A DNA stretch of 18,018 nucleotides from JBCCMB01 sp039026555 (lineage in GTDB: Bacteria > Pseudomonadota > Alphaproteobacteria > Caulobacterales > Hyphomonadaceae). Of this stretch, positions 1 through 7,429 are shown piece after piece. The DNA lies in the NCBI GenBank assembly GCA_039026555.1, contig JBCCMB010000049.1, positions 1-18,018 of the forward strand, read 5' to 3'. Each line of letters opens with the position of its first letter. Position 1 is the stretch's first letter. The notes beneath the pieces were generated by a model. It had not been told where the DNA came from. It was given only the letters and a program-made list of their open reading frames with translations, and did no database searches. Made by a program: the position numbers and the translations under genes.

Positions 1-171
1 CGACGCGAGTGACGCGATTTCGTCGCGCTCCTGCACGTCCGGGCGCAACCAATCGGACACCAGCGCCACGTTCGCGTCCGCCAAACGGCGCGCTTCGCTG
101 ATCGCGCCGGCGAGACGCTCAGCCTTCAGCGCGGCGCGCGCATCTTTTGCGATCGGATAGGCAAGGCCCAT
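1..171 (-). CDS. Unidentified protein, N-terminal part only (runs off left edge)
   Basis: I do not recognise this protein. An open frame starts at ATG 169-171 and runs 57 codons to the window edge without a stop. An in-frame TAA lies two codons upstream, so the visible start is near the true one. The protein begins MGLAYPIAKDARAALKAER and is rich in Ala, Arg, Glu and Leu, consistent with helices; no signal peptide or membrane segment is visible. It lies 93 bases after folC on the same strand and may be the last gene of that transcript. No good Shine-Dalgarno is visible, so reality of the gene rests on its open frame and position. It does not resemble thioredoxin, which sits near folC in some relatives. 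Confidence 0.5.
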   Translation of the reverse strand, partial: MGLAYPIAKDARAALKAERLAGAISEARRLADANVALVSDWLRPDVQERDEIASLAS

Positions 172-264
172 GGCTTAGACCAATTGTTGGCGGTTTGTGG
201 ATGACGCGAAGAGTTGATCTAAGCGCATGACGCCGTTTCGTCCATCGCGGCGGGGTCAATCGCG

Positions 265-1575
265 TCAATCAATGCTCTCGCCATTGGCCCCCAAAGCGGC
301 CCCGGCCAGGTAAAGCGAGCCGCAAATATAGATCCGTTCGGCGCCGGCCGCATTCGCCAGTTTGACTGCGTCAACAAGGTTGGCGGCGGCCATAGCGTGT
401 GCGTCTCGCGCCGCGAACGCGCCCGCGACCTGATGCGGGTGTGCGGCTCGCCCGCCTTCTTGATCTGAATCGGGCAGGGGACAGGCGAACACGTCGTCAA
501 CAACGCCGGCCAGGGGCGCGGCGATCCCGCCGGCGTCCTTATTGGCCTGCATTGCGATGACCAGCGCGGTTTTCGCATCGCGGCGCGAGCGGGCGATCGA
601 CGCTGCGAGGGCGGTCGCGGCTGCCGGGTTGTGTGCGCCGTCGACAATGATCTCCGCATTCGCGAGCCGCGTCAGTGGACCATCGGCAAGCGTTTGCAGT
701 CGCGCCGGCCATTTGGCGCGGCTAAGACCTTTGGCCATAGCCTCGGCGTTGACTTTCGGCAGCGCCAAGCTCTCCATCGCCGCGCAGGCGAGCCCGGCGT
801 TGGACGCTTGATGCGGTCCCGGCAGCCCAAGCGCGTCGACCCGGATGTCGTGGACGTCGCTGACAAAGGCGAAGCGATCATCTTCATCCCAAAAGCTGCG
901 CCATCCCATTCCGTCGGCCTTCAACACCGCGCCCGCAGAGCCGGCCGCCTTAATCAGCGCATCGAAAGGCGTTTCATCCTGTTCGGCGATGAAGGCTGGA
1001 ACGCCCGTGCGAAAAATGCCCGCCTTGGTGCGCGCGATTTCTGCGATGTCGCGTGTCCCGAACAGCGCCTCATGGTCTCGAGACACGGCTGAGATGGCGG
1101 TGGCGGCGGGGCGGCGCATGACATTGGTGCTGTCGAGCAATCCGCCAGCGCCTGTTTCGATGATCGAGACGTCGGCGGGCGTTCTCGAAAAAAGAAGGTA
1201 AGCGGCTGCGGTCAGCGCTTCGAAATAGGTAAGGTCCGGACCCGCCTTCGCGATCTCTTCAAGCGCGCGGCTTAATGCTTCGTCCGACACCAGATGCCCC
1301 GCGATTCGAATGCGCTCGTTCACGCGGATAAGGTGAGGGGAGGAGAAGATATGAGCCTTTAAGCCAGCGGCCTCTGCGATCGCGCGACAAAAGGCGGCGG
1401 TGGAGCCCTTGCCGTTGGTGCCGGCGATATGGATGGCGGGTGGGATCTGGTCTTGCGGATCGCCGAGAGCTGCAAGCGCTGTTTTGATGCGATCGAGCCC
1501 AAATTTGATGTCCACGCGGCCGCGCGGATCGACAAATGCGCTTAGAGCCTTATCGACCTTTGGCGCATTGCTCAC
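265..1575 (-). CDS. folC: Bifunctional dihydrofolate synthase / folylpolyglutamate synthase
   Basis: FolC is a cytosolic Mur-ligase-type enzyme. It adds glutamate to dihydropteroate and then extends the polyglutamate tail of folates, using ATP. The 436-residue length fits the family. Visible motifs are the P-loop GTNGKGS (residues 52-58), SSPHL (78-82), the ETGAGGLLDSTN stretch (140-151), a DH motif followed by KAGIF (about 168-188), WPARL (289-293) and DGAHN (312-316) of the C-terminal ligase domain. The start is a GTG at 1573-1575 that overlaps the accD stop (GTGA), so the two genes are translationally coupled. It ends a run trpF-trpB-(orphan)-cutA-trpA-accD-folC on the minus strand; accD-folC adjacency is widespread in bacteria. 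Confidence 0.96.
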   Translation of the reverse strand: MSNAPKVDKALSAFVDPRGRVDIKFGLDRIKTALAALGDPQDQIPPAIHIAGTNGKGSTAAFCRAIAEAAGLKAHIFSSPHLIRVNERIRIAGHLVSDEALSRALEEIAKAGPDLTYFEALTAAAYLLFSRTPADVSIIETGAGGLLDSTNVMRRPAATAISAVSRDHEALFGTRDIAEIARTKAGIFRTGVPAFIAEQDETPFDALIKAAGSAGAVLKADGMGWRSFWDEDDRFAFVSDVHDIRVDALGLPGPHQASNAGLACAAMESLALPKVNAEAMAKGLSRAKWPARLQTLADGPLTRLANAEIIVDGAHNPAAATALAASIARSRRDAKTALVIAMQANKDAGGIAAPLAGVVDDVFACPLPDSDQEGGRAAHPHQVAGAFAARDAHAMAAANLVDAVKLANAAGAERIYICGSLYLAGAALGANGESID

Positions 1576-2456
1576 GCAGCGTCGGCGGCTCCGGCCAGAA
1601 CCTGTGATTGGTCAGCCGGCTTCATCAATAGGCTTAAGATTGTCGCCAGACGCTGAGGGATGTCTCGGCGATCCGCGACAATGTCCACCATGCCGCGTTC
1701 CAACAAGAATTCGGAACGTTGGAAGCCTTCGGGCAAGGTTTCGCGAATGGTTTGCTCGATTACGCGCGGTCCGGCGAACGCCAACATCGCTTCCGGCTCT
1801 GCGATATGAACGTCTCCGAGCATGGCGTAGGACGCCAAAACCCCGCCGCTGGTCGGGTGCGTTAGAATAACGACGTAAGGCAGGCCCGCGGATTTTACGT
1901 CTTGGATCGCAATCGTGGTGCGCGGCATCTGCATGAGCGACAATGCGCCTTCCTGCATGCGGGCGCCGCCAGACGCGGTGACAACAATCAGGGCGGCGCG
2001 ACGCGCCACCGCCGTTTCCGCGGCTTTGATAAAGGCTTCGCCGGCGCCCATGCCGAGCGATCCGCCCATAAAGTCGAAATCTTGCACCAGAACGACCGCC
2101 GGACGGCCGCCGATTTTACCGTGCGCGGCCGCCATGCAATCTTCACGACCGGTTTTCGCGCGCGCGGCTTTTAAGCGATCAACATAGCGTTTGTCGTCTT
2201 TGAACTTTAGCGGGTCTTTCGGTGCGGGCGGCAATTCCAATTCCGTCCACAGCGCGTCGTCAAACATATATTTGAAGCGCAGATCCGGACCGATCCGCAA
2301 ATGTGCGCCGGACGGCGTCACCCATTGCGTATTTTCCAAATCGTCGCGGTACACAAGCTCGCCGGATTTGGGGCATTTCACCCAAAGATTGTCAGGCGTA
2401 TCGCGCTTAGCGAAAATGGATTTAAGGCCCGGGGGCAGATTGGTCAGCCAGTTCAA
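1572..2456 (-). CDS. accD: Acetyl-CoA carboxylase carboxyltransferase subunit beta (no zinc ribbon)
   Basis: AccD pairs with AccA to transfer the carboxyl group from carboxy-biotin to acetyl-CoA, the committed step of fatty-acid synthesis. The crotonase-like fold is shown by GGSLGMGAGEAF and TASGGARMQEG. I choose the TTG at 2454-2456 (294 residues, starting at LNWLTNLPPGL). A textbook AAGGAG lies six bases upstream, and family members in Rhizobiales begin at the same place with MNW. An in-frame ATG at 2513 would add 19 residues but overlaps the trpA end by 41 bases. The N-terminal zinc ribbon of E. coli AccD (four Cys) is degenerate here: KCPKSGE keeps one Cys and the second pair is TPSG. This loss is known in alphaproteobacterial AccD proteins. 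Confidence 0.95.
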   Translation of the reverse strand: MNWLTNLPPGLKSIFAKRDTPDNLWVKCPKSGELVYRDDLENTQWVTPSGAHLRIGPDLRFKYMFDDALWTELELPPAPKDPLKFKDDKRYVDRLKAARAKTGREDCMAAAHGKIGGRPAVVLVQDFDFMGGSLGMGAGEAFIKAAETAVARRAALIVVTASGGARMQEGALSLMQMPRTTIAIQDVKSAGLPYVVILTHPTSGGVLASYAMLGDVHIAEPEAMLAFAGPRVIEQTIRETLPEGFQRSEFLLERGMVDIVADRRDIPQRLATILSLLMKPADQSQVLAGAADAA

Positions 2457-2462
2457 GGCGCG

Positions 2463-2468
2463 CTCCTT
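2463..2468 (-). promoter_or_regulatory. Shine-Dalgarno of accD that decides its TTG start
   Basis: The minus strand reads AAGGAG followed by six bases and then TTG AAC TGG. The site lies in the short gap between the trpA stop (2473-2475) and the proposed accD TTG. No comparable site was seen before the in-frame ATG at 2513, which lies inside trpA. Confidence 0.75.
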
Positions 2469-2472
2469 AGCT

Positions 2473-3294
2473 TCACCTGGCGGAAGATATGGCGTTCGCC
2501 AGTGTTTGAACAAGTGCGCCCATTCGCGTCGGCGTCGAGGCTGGATCTCCAGCGGTCACGGCCGCGCGCGCTTCTTCCACGATCGCTGATCCTACCACAA
2601 CCCCGTCCGCCAGGCGAGAAAATGCCGCAGCCTGCTCGGCCGTACGCACGCCGAAGCCGACAGCGACGGGTAGCCCGCTGGCCGCACGGGCGCTGTTAAC
2701 GCCGGTTTGAATATCGCTTTGCGCACCCACGCCGGCGCCCGTCACGCCCGCGACGGAGACATAATAGACGAACCCATTTGAGCCCTCTGCGACCGCTTTC
2801 ATGCGTGCGTCATCCGTGGTCGGCGTCGCGAGGCGAATAACCGCTAGATCGTGCGTCGCGAGCGCATCACGCAATTCTGCGTCTTCCTCGGGCGGCAAAT
2901 CGACGGTGATCACGCCGTCAATTCCCGCTGTGGCGGCGGCGTCCGCAAAGGCTAGGAACCCCATTTTGTGGATGGGGTTGGCGTAGCCCATTAAAATCAG
3001 CGGCGTGTCTTGATCGTCTTCGCGAAAGCGGGACGCGAGCGCCAAAACATCGCCCAGCGTCGTTCCAGCTTTCAAAGCGCGTTGTCCGGCCATTTGAATC
3101 GCCGGGCCGTCCGCCATCGGGTCGGTGAAGGGCGCCCCCAATTCTATGATGTCCGCGCCATTGTCGCGCAGCGCCTCAAGCGCTTTGAACGACGTCTCCA
3201 AATCCGGGTCGCCGGCCATCAAATAGGTCACAAGGGCGGCGCGATTTTCAGCCTTCGTTGCGGCGAAACGGTTTGAAATGCGGGAGATGGGCAT
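2473..3294 (-). CDS. trpA: Tryptophan synthase alpha chain
   Basis: TrpA cleaves indole-3-glycerol phosphate to indole and glyceraldehyde-3-phosphate and channels indole to TrpB. The 273-residue TIM barrel is full length. The stretch ELGAPFTDPMADGP holds Glu51 and Asp62, which correspond to the catalytic Glu49 and Asp60 of Salmonella TrpA. The YYVSVAGVTGAG stretch and the VGFGVRT phosphate-binding segment near the C-terminus are also present. The ATG at 3292-3294 lies six bases after the cutA stop, so the two genes are probably cotranscribed. Its partner trpB is more than 1 kb upstream, separated by cutA and an orphan gene, whereas trpB and trpA are usually adjacent. Confidence 0.97.
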   Translation of the reverse strand: MPISRISNRFAATKAENRAALVTYLMAGDPDLETSFKALEALRDNGADIIELGAPFTDPMADGPAIQMAGQRALKAGTTLGDVLALASRFREDDQDTPLILMGYANPIHKMGFLAFADAAATAGIDGVITVDLPPEEDAELRDALATHDLAVIRLATPTTDDARMKAVAEGSNGFVYYVSVAGVTGAGVGAQSDIQTGVNSARAASGLPVAVGFGVRTAEQAAAFSRLADGVVVGSAIVEEARAAVTAGDPASTPTRMGALVQTLANAISSAR

Positions 3295-3300
3295 AGGGCC

Positions 3301-3621
3301 TCAAACATGGGTGTGGTCGACCAGCCACTGGGAATAACGCGCATTCGCTCGGACGCAAGGGATAGCGAGAACCGCCGGCGTGTCGTCTGGGTGAAGCTCG
3401 ATGATTTTCGCCTCGATTTTCTCCCACGCGGTCTCATGCGCTTTGATCCACAACACCCACTCCTGACCCATCTCCACCTCGCCGTCCCACACATAGGTGG
3501 ACGTCACAGGCCCGGACAAATTCGCGCAGGGCGCCAGCCGGCCGCGTATCACCGCCTCCGTAATCGCGTTGGCCACGGTCTCGCTCGGACAATTTACACG
3601 AATGAGGATGAGGGAAGTCAT
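3301..3621 (-). CDS. cutA: CutA1-like divalent-cation tolerance protein
   Basis: CutA1 proteins are small, very stable cytosolic trimers with a ferredoxin-like fold. They were linked to copper tolerance in E. coli, but their biochemical role is unsettled. The 106-residue product starts MTSLILIRVNCPSE at ATG 3619-3621. It shows family hallmarks: LAPCANLSGPVTSTYVWDGE (compare the CVTLIPGATSLYYWEG type of E. coli), the W-x-K strand (VLWIKAHE), ELHPDDTPAVLAIPC and a C-terminal YSQWL. The frame extends 13 codons further upstream to another ATG (3660), but the conserved N-terminal strand supports the later start. It lies between the orphan membrane gene and trpA, six bases from trpA. Confidence 0.9.
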   Translation of the reverse strand: MTSLILIRVNCPSETVANAITEAVIRGRLAPCANLSGPVTSTYVWDGEVEMGQEWVLWIKAHETAWEKIEAKIIELHPDDTPAVLAIPCVRANARYSQWLVDHTHV

Positions 3622-3714
3622 GGGCTCAAGTATGACTAGCGCATGTTGGTGCGGCAACAAGCGGGCGGTTTTGATTGGCGCATGGATAGGATGCGTTAGC
3701 GCGATGATCGCTGA

Positions 3715-4146
3715 TTAAGACCTGTCTATCGTTTCCACAGAAAACAGAACTGAGTGGATTGCATGGTCCAATTCGCTGGAGCCTGAGCGTATGCTGACCC
3801 GCATCGCTTTCACCAGTTCAACCATTGCACTTTGAGTGCGCTCATCACTCAGATGCATTGGTGTTTCTTCTAGCGCGGCTAGAGCGATTACGACCGCTGG
3901 TGGCGCATAAGCGGAGACTTTTTGTTTTCCAGCGACCATGAGTGCTGTCGCTTCTTCGGTCCTCTCAGAGTGGGCGGACAGTATTGATGCTCGCCGAGCT
4001 ATTCCCACCAGGTAATCGCTATATGCATCAATCAAAAGTTCAGTGCGCCGCTCCGAACGCGAGTGTGCTCTTTGAATAAGTGCTTGCACAACAGACCCCA
4101 GCAAGGCCAGCAAAGCCCCAAATCCAAGCAGCCAAAACTCGTTCAT
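3715..4146 (-). CDS. Small membrane-anchored protein of unknown function
   Basis: I do not recognise the family. From ATG 4144-4146 the product is 143 residues and starts MNEFWLLGFGALLALLGSVV. That is one strongly hydrophobic segment (about residues 4-25), followed by a basic stretch (RAHSRSERR). By the positive-inside rule this anchors a mostly helical soluble domain of about 110 residues in the cytoplasm. The frame stays open 20 codons upstream, but that extension is polar, lacks a convincing ribosome site and would bury the hydrophobic segment. Its neighbours are trpB upstream and cutA downstream, both on the same strand, with a 263-base gap to trpB. It interrupts an otherwise conserved trpB-trpA-accD-folC arrangement, which suggests a later insertion. 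No function is proposed. Confidence 0.65.
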   Translation of the reverse strand: MNEFWLLGFGALLALLGSVVQALIQRAHSRSERRTELLIDAYSDYLVGIARRASILSAHSERTEEATALMVAGKQKVSAYAPPAVVIALAALEETPMHLSDERTQSAMVELVKAMRVSIRSGSSELDHAIHSVLFSVETIDRS

Positions 4147-4409
4147 TTGCAATTCTCTGTTTCCACCTGGAAGACGGTCCGGCCATCTACAACTTAAAGT
4201 CCGCACATATTACCACGGAGGCCTGCAATCTAACTCCAGATATCGCTGCACTGGCGATCGCGCTTTATGTTTTATCGCAATTAATCAGCCCTCGGGCAGG
4301 CGCAGACAAGCGTCAAACGGAAAGCGTGTGAACGCTTATCCAGGACCGCGAGATGCGCACAAGCCTAGCTTTCCTGGCCGGGTCAAGCCTAAGCAAGGCC
4401 AAGGAAAGC
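4147..4409. other. Intergenic spacer between trpB and the orphan membrane gene
   Basis: This 263-base spacer is long for the interior of an operon. It holds the large hairpin next to the trpB stop (4368-4409) and a small inverted repeat AAGCG/CGCTT at 4322-4337. A promoter for the orphan gene and cutA-trpA-accD-folC could lie here, but I see no clear -35/-10 pair. A plus-strand open frame crosses it (4080-4331) and has no ribosome site or recognisable product. Confidence 0.4.
4368..4409 (-). terminator. Hairpin directly after trpB, terminator- or attenuator-like
   Basis: GCTTTCCTGGCC (4368-4379) pairs with GGCCAAGGAAAGC (4397-4409), giving a 12-bp stem with a one-base bulge and a 17-base loop. 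It abuts the trpB stop codon (4410-4412). No U-tract follows on the minus strand, so it is a weak candidate for intrinsic termination and may instead protect an RNA end. Confidence 0.45.
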
Positions 4410-5621
4410 CTAAACTTCCATGCCCAGATGGCCGGCGACGGAGAAGATGTCTTTGTCGCCGCGGCCGCAGAGGTTCATGACGACCACGCCGTCCTTGCCG
4501 ATATCGGTGGCGATTTCGCCGATTCGGGCGAGGGCGTGGGCGGGCTCCAAGGCGGGGATAATGCCCTCGATCTTGGTGCAGAGCTGAAACGCGTCCAGCG
4601 CTTCTTGGTCTGTGCAGGTCAAATATTCGGCGCGGCCGCTGTCGCGCAAAAACGCATGCTCCGGGCCGATGCCGGGATAATCCAAACCGGCGGAGATGGA
4701 ATGCGCATCGATGATCTGGCCGTCATCATCTTGCAAGAGATAGGTGCGGTTGCCATGCAGAATGCCGGGCTCGCCCCCATTGAGCGCGGCGGCGTGCTGA
4801 TCGGTGTCTACGCCATGTCCTGCGGCCTCAACGCCGATGAGGCGGACGCCGTCATCTTCCAAAAAGGGATGGAACAAGCCGATCGCGTTTGAACCGCCGC
4901 CAATGCAGGCGACGAGCGCGTCTGGCAAGCGGCCTTCGCGCTCCAGGATTTGCTGTTTGGCCTCTTGGCCGATGACGGATTGAAAATCGCGCACTAATTC
5001 GGGGTAGGGGTGAGGCCCGGCCGCCGTGCCGATAACGTAGAATGTATTCTCCACATTCGTCACCCAATCACGCAGCGCTTCATTCATCGCGTCCTTCAGC
5101 GTTCCCGTGCCGGAGGAGACCGGCACAATCTCTGCGCCGAGAAGGCGCATGCGGAATACGTTGGGCTTTTGCCGCTCCACATCCGTTTCGCCCATAAAAA
5201 CGACGCAGGGCAGCCCGAAGCGCGCACAGACAGTCGCTGTCGCCACCCCATGCTGGCCGGCGCCGGTCTCCGCGATGATGCGCGTCTTGCCCATGCGCCG
5301 AGCCAGCAGGACTTGGCCCAAACAATTATTGATTTTGTGCGCGCCCGTATGGTTCAGCTCGTCGCGCTTGAAATAGATTTTTGCGCCGCCAAAATGCTCC
5401 GTCAGGCGTTCCGCAAAATAAAGCGGGGAGGGCCGGCCGACATAATCGCGCAACAGCTCGTCAAATTCGGCGCGGAAGGCGTTGTCTTTCTTCGACGCCT
5501 CATACTCGCGCTCAAGATCTAGGATCAGCGGCATGAGCGTTTCGGCGACATAGCGGCCGCCGAAATCGCCGAAACGACCCTGCTTGTCGGGCCATTGAGC
5601 CCAGGAATTGCGCATATCCAT
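4410..5621 (-). CDS. trpB: Tryptophan synthase beta chain
   Basis: TrpB is a PLP enzyme that condenses indole with L-serine to make tryptophan, working as an alpha2-beta2 complex with TrpA. The PLP lysine lies in NHTGAHKINN, followed by ETGAGQHG with the catalytic Glu, the phosphate-binding CIGGGSNAIG loop and the C-terminal LCGRGDKD. I take ATG 5619-5621 as the start (403 residues, beginning MDMRNSW), because AGGA lies about five bases upstream. Another ATG two codons later is also possible. An ATG at 5660 would overlap the trpF end and adds unconserved sequence. The gene begins 19 bases after trpF on the same strand. The length matches the usual 390-410 residues. Confidence 0.97.
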   Translation of the reverse strand: MDMRNSWAQWPDKQGRFGDFGGRYVAETLMPLILDLEREYEASKKDNAFRAEFDELLRDYVGRPSPLYFAERLTEHFGGAKIYFKRDELNHTGAHKINNCLGQVLLARRMGKTRIIAETGAGQHGVATATVCARFGLPCVVFMGETDVERQKPNVFRMRLLGAEIVPVSSGTGTLKDAMNEALRDWVTNVENTFYVIGTAAGPHPYPELVRDFQSVIGQEAKQQILEREGRLPDALVACIGGGSNAIGLFHPFLEDDGVRLIGVEAAGHGVDTDQHAAALNGGEPGILHGNRTYLLQDDDGQIIDAHSISAGLDYPGIGPEHAFLRDSGRAEYLTCTDQEALDAFQLCTKIEGIIPALEPAHALARIGEIATDIGKDGVVVMNLCGRGDKDIFSVAGHLGMEV

Positions 5622-5640
5622 GTGTGTCCTAGTCGCTGGT

Positions 5641-6306
5641 CTAATCGCCGCGCTGCGCAAATTCGGCGCGCGCGGCGGCGATGAAATCTTCGATCATTTT
5701 GGGGTCTTTTACGCCGGGTGCGCGCTCGACGCCAGATGAGACATCGACGCCGGGCGCATCAGTCGCGCGGATCGCGTCGGCGACATTGTCTGGGTTTAGT
5801 CCGCCCGCGAGCAACCAAGGCGTTCTTACATTCGCCCCGTCCAAAAAAGACCAATCAAACGTATCGCCCCAGCCGCCGGGGCGATCGGCGTTTTGGGGCG
5901 GTTTCGCGTCGAACAGCGCCCGATCTGCTCGATAGGCGTCCGCCGCCGAGATATCGGCGGGATCCGCGACGGGTAGGGCCTTCCAAATCTCGACATCGGG
6001 TATTCTGGTTTTCAGCGCCGCAACCCGCGCCGGAGTTTCGGACCCATGCAGTTGAAGCGCAAAGGGCGATATTGATGCGATGACCGCGTCCGTAAGATCG
6101 TCATCTGGGTCAACCAAGAGAACAACGCGTTTTTGGGGCGGCGACATTGCGGCCAGGTCCGCCATTGCAGCCAATTCCAGATGGCGCGGGCTTTTCGCGA
6201 AATTGACAAATCCCACAAAATCGGCGCCGGCGTCGCATGCGGCCGTCAGAGCCGCCGAATCCGTCAGCCCGCAGATTTTGATGATGTCGTGCGCTTCGCT
6301 GCTCAT
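5641..6306 (-). CDS. trpF: N-(5'-phosphoribosyl)anthranilate isomerase
   Basis: TrpF catalyses the Amadori rearrangement of phosphoribosylanthranilate to the carboxyphenylamino-deoxyribulose phosphate in tryptophan synthesis. The 221-residue TIM barrel shows the N-terminal KICGLT motif with the catalytic Cys12, QLHGSE (85-90), Asp133 in ALFDAK as the general acid, a GGWGDTFDW segment (144-152) and the phosphate-binding LAGGLNPDNV and DVSSGVE strands. The segment GGWG has Trp where many homologues have Thr or Ser. It starts at ATG 6304-6306 with no strong ribosome site and precedes trpB by 19 bases. It is the first gene of the trp block, downstream of the mscL terminator, so its promoter should lie in roughly 6307-6383. 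Confidence 0.96.
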   Translation of the reverse strand: MSSEAHDIIKICGLTDSAALTAACDAGADFVGFVNFAKSPRHLELAAMADLAAMSPPQKRVVLLVDPDDDLTDAVIASISPFALQLHGSETPARVAALKTRIPDVEIWKALPVADPADISAADAYRADRALFDAKPPQNADRPGGWGDTFDWSFLDGANVRTPWLLAGGLNPDNVADAIRATDAPGVDVSSGVERAPGVKDPKMIEDFIAAARAEFAQRGD

Positions 6307-6383
6307 GATGGGTTTTGCTAACGATTCCAGCGCACAAGTCCAGTCCAGCGGAGCCGAAGAACTGAGCCGCTCAAACGCAAGAA

Positions 6384-6403
6384 AGGCGGCCTATTGGCCG
6401 CCT
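6384..6403 (-). terminator. Rho-independent terminator after mscL
   Basis: AGGCGGCC (6384-6391) and GGCCGCCT (6396-6403) form a perfect 8-bp GC-rich stem with a 4-base loop. On the minus strand TTCTT follows the stem. It lies 43 bases after the mscL stop and upstream of trpF, so it separates the two transcription units. Confidence 0.75.
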
Positions 6404-6446
6404 CTCTCGTACGCTACAGAACTCTACTCACGAGAATCTGGATACC

Positions 6447-6863
6447 TTAGGAGGACTTGGCGAGCAAGTCCCTAATCTCACCAAGCAGCACTTCCTGCGC
6501 AGGCGGCGCTTCAGGCTCGGCGGGGGCTTCTTCTTCCTTCTTTTTCGCGGCGTTCATGGCCTTGATGATCATGAACATGACCCAGGCCACGATGAGGAAC
6601 GCGATAACGTTGTCCAGGAATACACCCCAATTCACGGTCACAGCTTCGGTTGCGACCGACCCGTCGGCGGCCAATTCGGCGGGCTTCAGCTCTGTCTTGA
6701 TGGCGGAAAAGTCTACGCCGCCGAGAAGAAGGCCGACCGGCGGCATAATGATATCGGAGACCAGAGACTTTACGACGGTGCCGAAGGCGCCGCCAAGGAT
6801 GAAGCCGACCGCCATGTCGACGAGATTGCCTTTCATGGCGAATTCTTTGAATTCGTTAAGCAT
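6447..6863 (-). CDS. mscL: Large-conductance mechanosensitive channel
   Basis: MscL is an inner-membrane homopentamer that opens under high membrane tension to release solutes during hypo-osmotic shock. The 138-residue product fits the family. MLNEFKEFAMKGNLVDMAVG gives the amphipathic N-terminal helix and the start of TM1 (about 14-45, with the Gly-rich GFILGGAFGTVV pore stretch). A periplasmic loop (about 46-77) and TM2 (about 80-101) follow. After TM2 come KKKEEE and a Pro/Ala/Glu-rich linker, then the C-terminal amphipathic helix LLGEIRDLLAKSS that bundles the pentamer. The start is ATG 6861-6863. It appears monocistronic: a terminator follows at 6384-6403 and about 200 non-coding bases precede it. 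Confidence 0.97.
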   Translation of the reverse strand: MLNEFKEFAMKGNLVDMAVGFILGGAFGTVVKSLVSDIIMPPVGLLLGGVDFSAIKTELKPAELAADGSVATEAVTVNWGVFLDNVIAFLIVAWVMFMIIKAMNAAKKKEEEAPAEPEAPPAQEVLLGEIRDLLAKSS

Positions 6864-7065
6864 AAGCGTCCCTCTCAGCGTTCTTGATTGAGCTTGTCGC
6901 GCTCAGTTTGAACTGTCGTCGCGTGAATTTTCGCTTTCGGACGACCGCGAAATTAGATTGGCGATTTCGTTACGAATGTCTTAACGCGCCAGACGGCGCG
7001 CAATTGGCGAGACTCAAGGTCGTCTTCATGTTGATGTGCAAAGACCGCTTCACTGCGGTCGAGGA
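6864..7065. other. Spacer between ihfB and mscL with two hairpins
   Basis: About 200 bases carry no convincing gene. Near the ihfB stop is a stem GACCGC (7043-7048)/GCGGTC (7055-7060), listed separately. A second stem CGCGCC (6985-6990)/GGCGCG (6995-7000) has a 4-base loop and is followed on the minus strand by TTAAG. The remainder (6864-6980) presumably holds the mscL promoter, but no clear -35/-10 pair is apparent to me. Confidence 0.4.
7043..7060 (-). terminator. Probable weak terminator of ihfB
   Basis: A 6-bp stem GACCGC/GCGGTC with a 6-base loop begins five bases after the ihfB stop. TTT follows it on the minus strand. The short stem and short T-run make it a moderate candidate. Confidence 0.45.
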
Positions 7066-7365
7066 TCAGCGCTGTTCGGGGTCTTCGCCGTCGTTTAGGC
7101 GCGCGCGCAATTCCTTGCCGGCTTTAAAAAATGGGACGTGCTTTTCTTCAACTGCGACGTTGTCGCCGGTCCTCGGGTTGCGCCCCGTACGCGCTTCACG
7201 CTTGCGAACTGAAAAAGCGCCGAAGCCGCGTAATTCGACACGATCTCCGCGTTCTAGAGCGGCCGCGATCTCATCGAAAACGACATCGACAATCTGTTCG
7301 ACTTCCCGAACCCGCATTTCCGGGTGTTCCTCGGAGAGCTTGAGTATGAGCTGCGACCTAAGCAT
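7066..7365 (-). CDS. ihfB: Integration host factor subunit beta
   Basis: IhfB forms a heterodimer with IhfA that binds the minor groove and bends DNA sharply, serving recombination, replication initiation and sigma-54-type promoters. The 99-residue product matches the HU/IHF fold: an N-terminal helical dimerisation part (MLRSQLILKLSEEHPEMRV), the RGFGAFSVRKR strand and the DNA-inserting arm RTGRNPRTGDNV with its conserved Pro, then PFFKAGKELR. The beta call over HU or IhfA rests on this arm, on HVPFFKAGKELR, and on its place directly downstream of rpsA, the usual location of ihfB in proteobacteria. A strong terminator lies between rpsA and ihfB, so it may have its own promoter or rely on readthrough. 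Confidence 0.92.
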   Translation of the reverse strand: MLRSQLILKLSEEHPEMRVREVEQIVDVVFDEIAAALERGDRVELRGFGAFSVRKREARTGRNPRTGDNVAVEEKHVPFFKAGKELRARLNDGEDPEQR

Positions 7366-7390
7366 GTCGCTTAATTAGAAATGGAAATAA

Positions 7391-7416
7391 GCCCGGAAGA
7401 CAAGCGTCTTCCGGGC
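7391..7416 (-). terminator. Strong Rho-independent terminator of rpsA
   Basis: GCCCGGAAGAC (7391-7401) and GTCTTCCGGGC (7406-7416) form a perfect 11-bp stem with a 4-base loop. TTATTTCC follows on the minus strand. It lies 13 bases after the rpsA stop and 25 bases before the ihfB start. Confidence 0.85.
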
Positions 7417-7429
7417 CAAATTGTTGAAT

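Noticed and set aside
173..224. Inverted repeat GCTTAGA/TCTAAGC between folC and the edge gene
   Set aside because: Only seven bases with a 38-base spacer, no T-run; could easily be chance.
4080..4331. Plus-strand frame of 83 codons in the trpB-orphan spacer
   Set aside because: It overlaps the N-terminal part of the minus-strand membrane protein, lacks a ribosome site and has low-complexity, unconserved-looking sequence.
6307..6383. trp leader peptide upstream of trpF
   Set aside because: No short frame with clustered Trp codons and a ribosome site was found, and attenuation is not expected in front of trpF.
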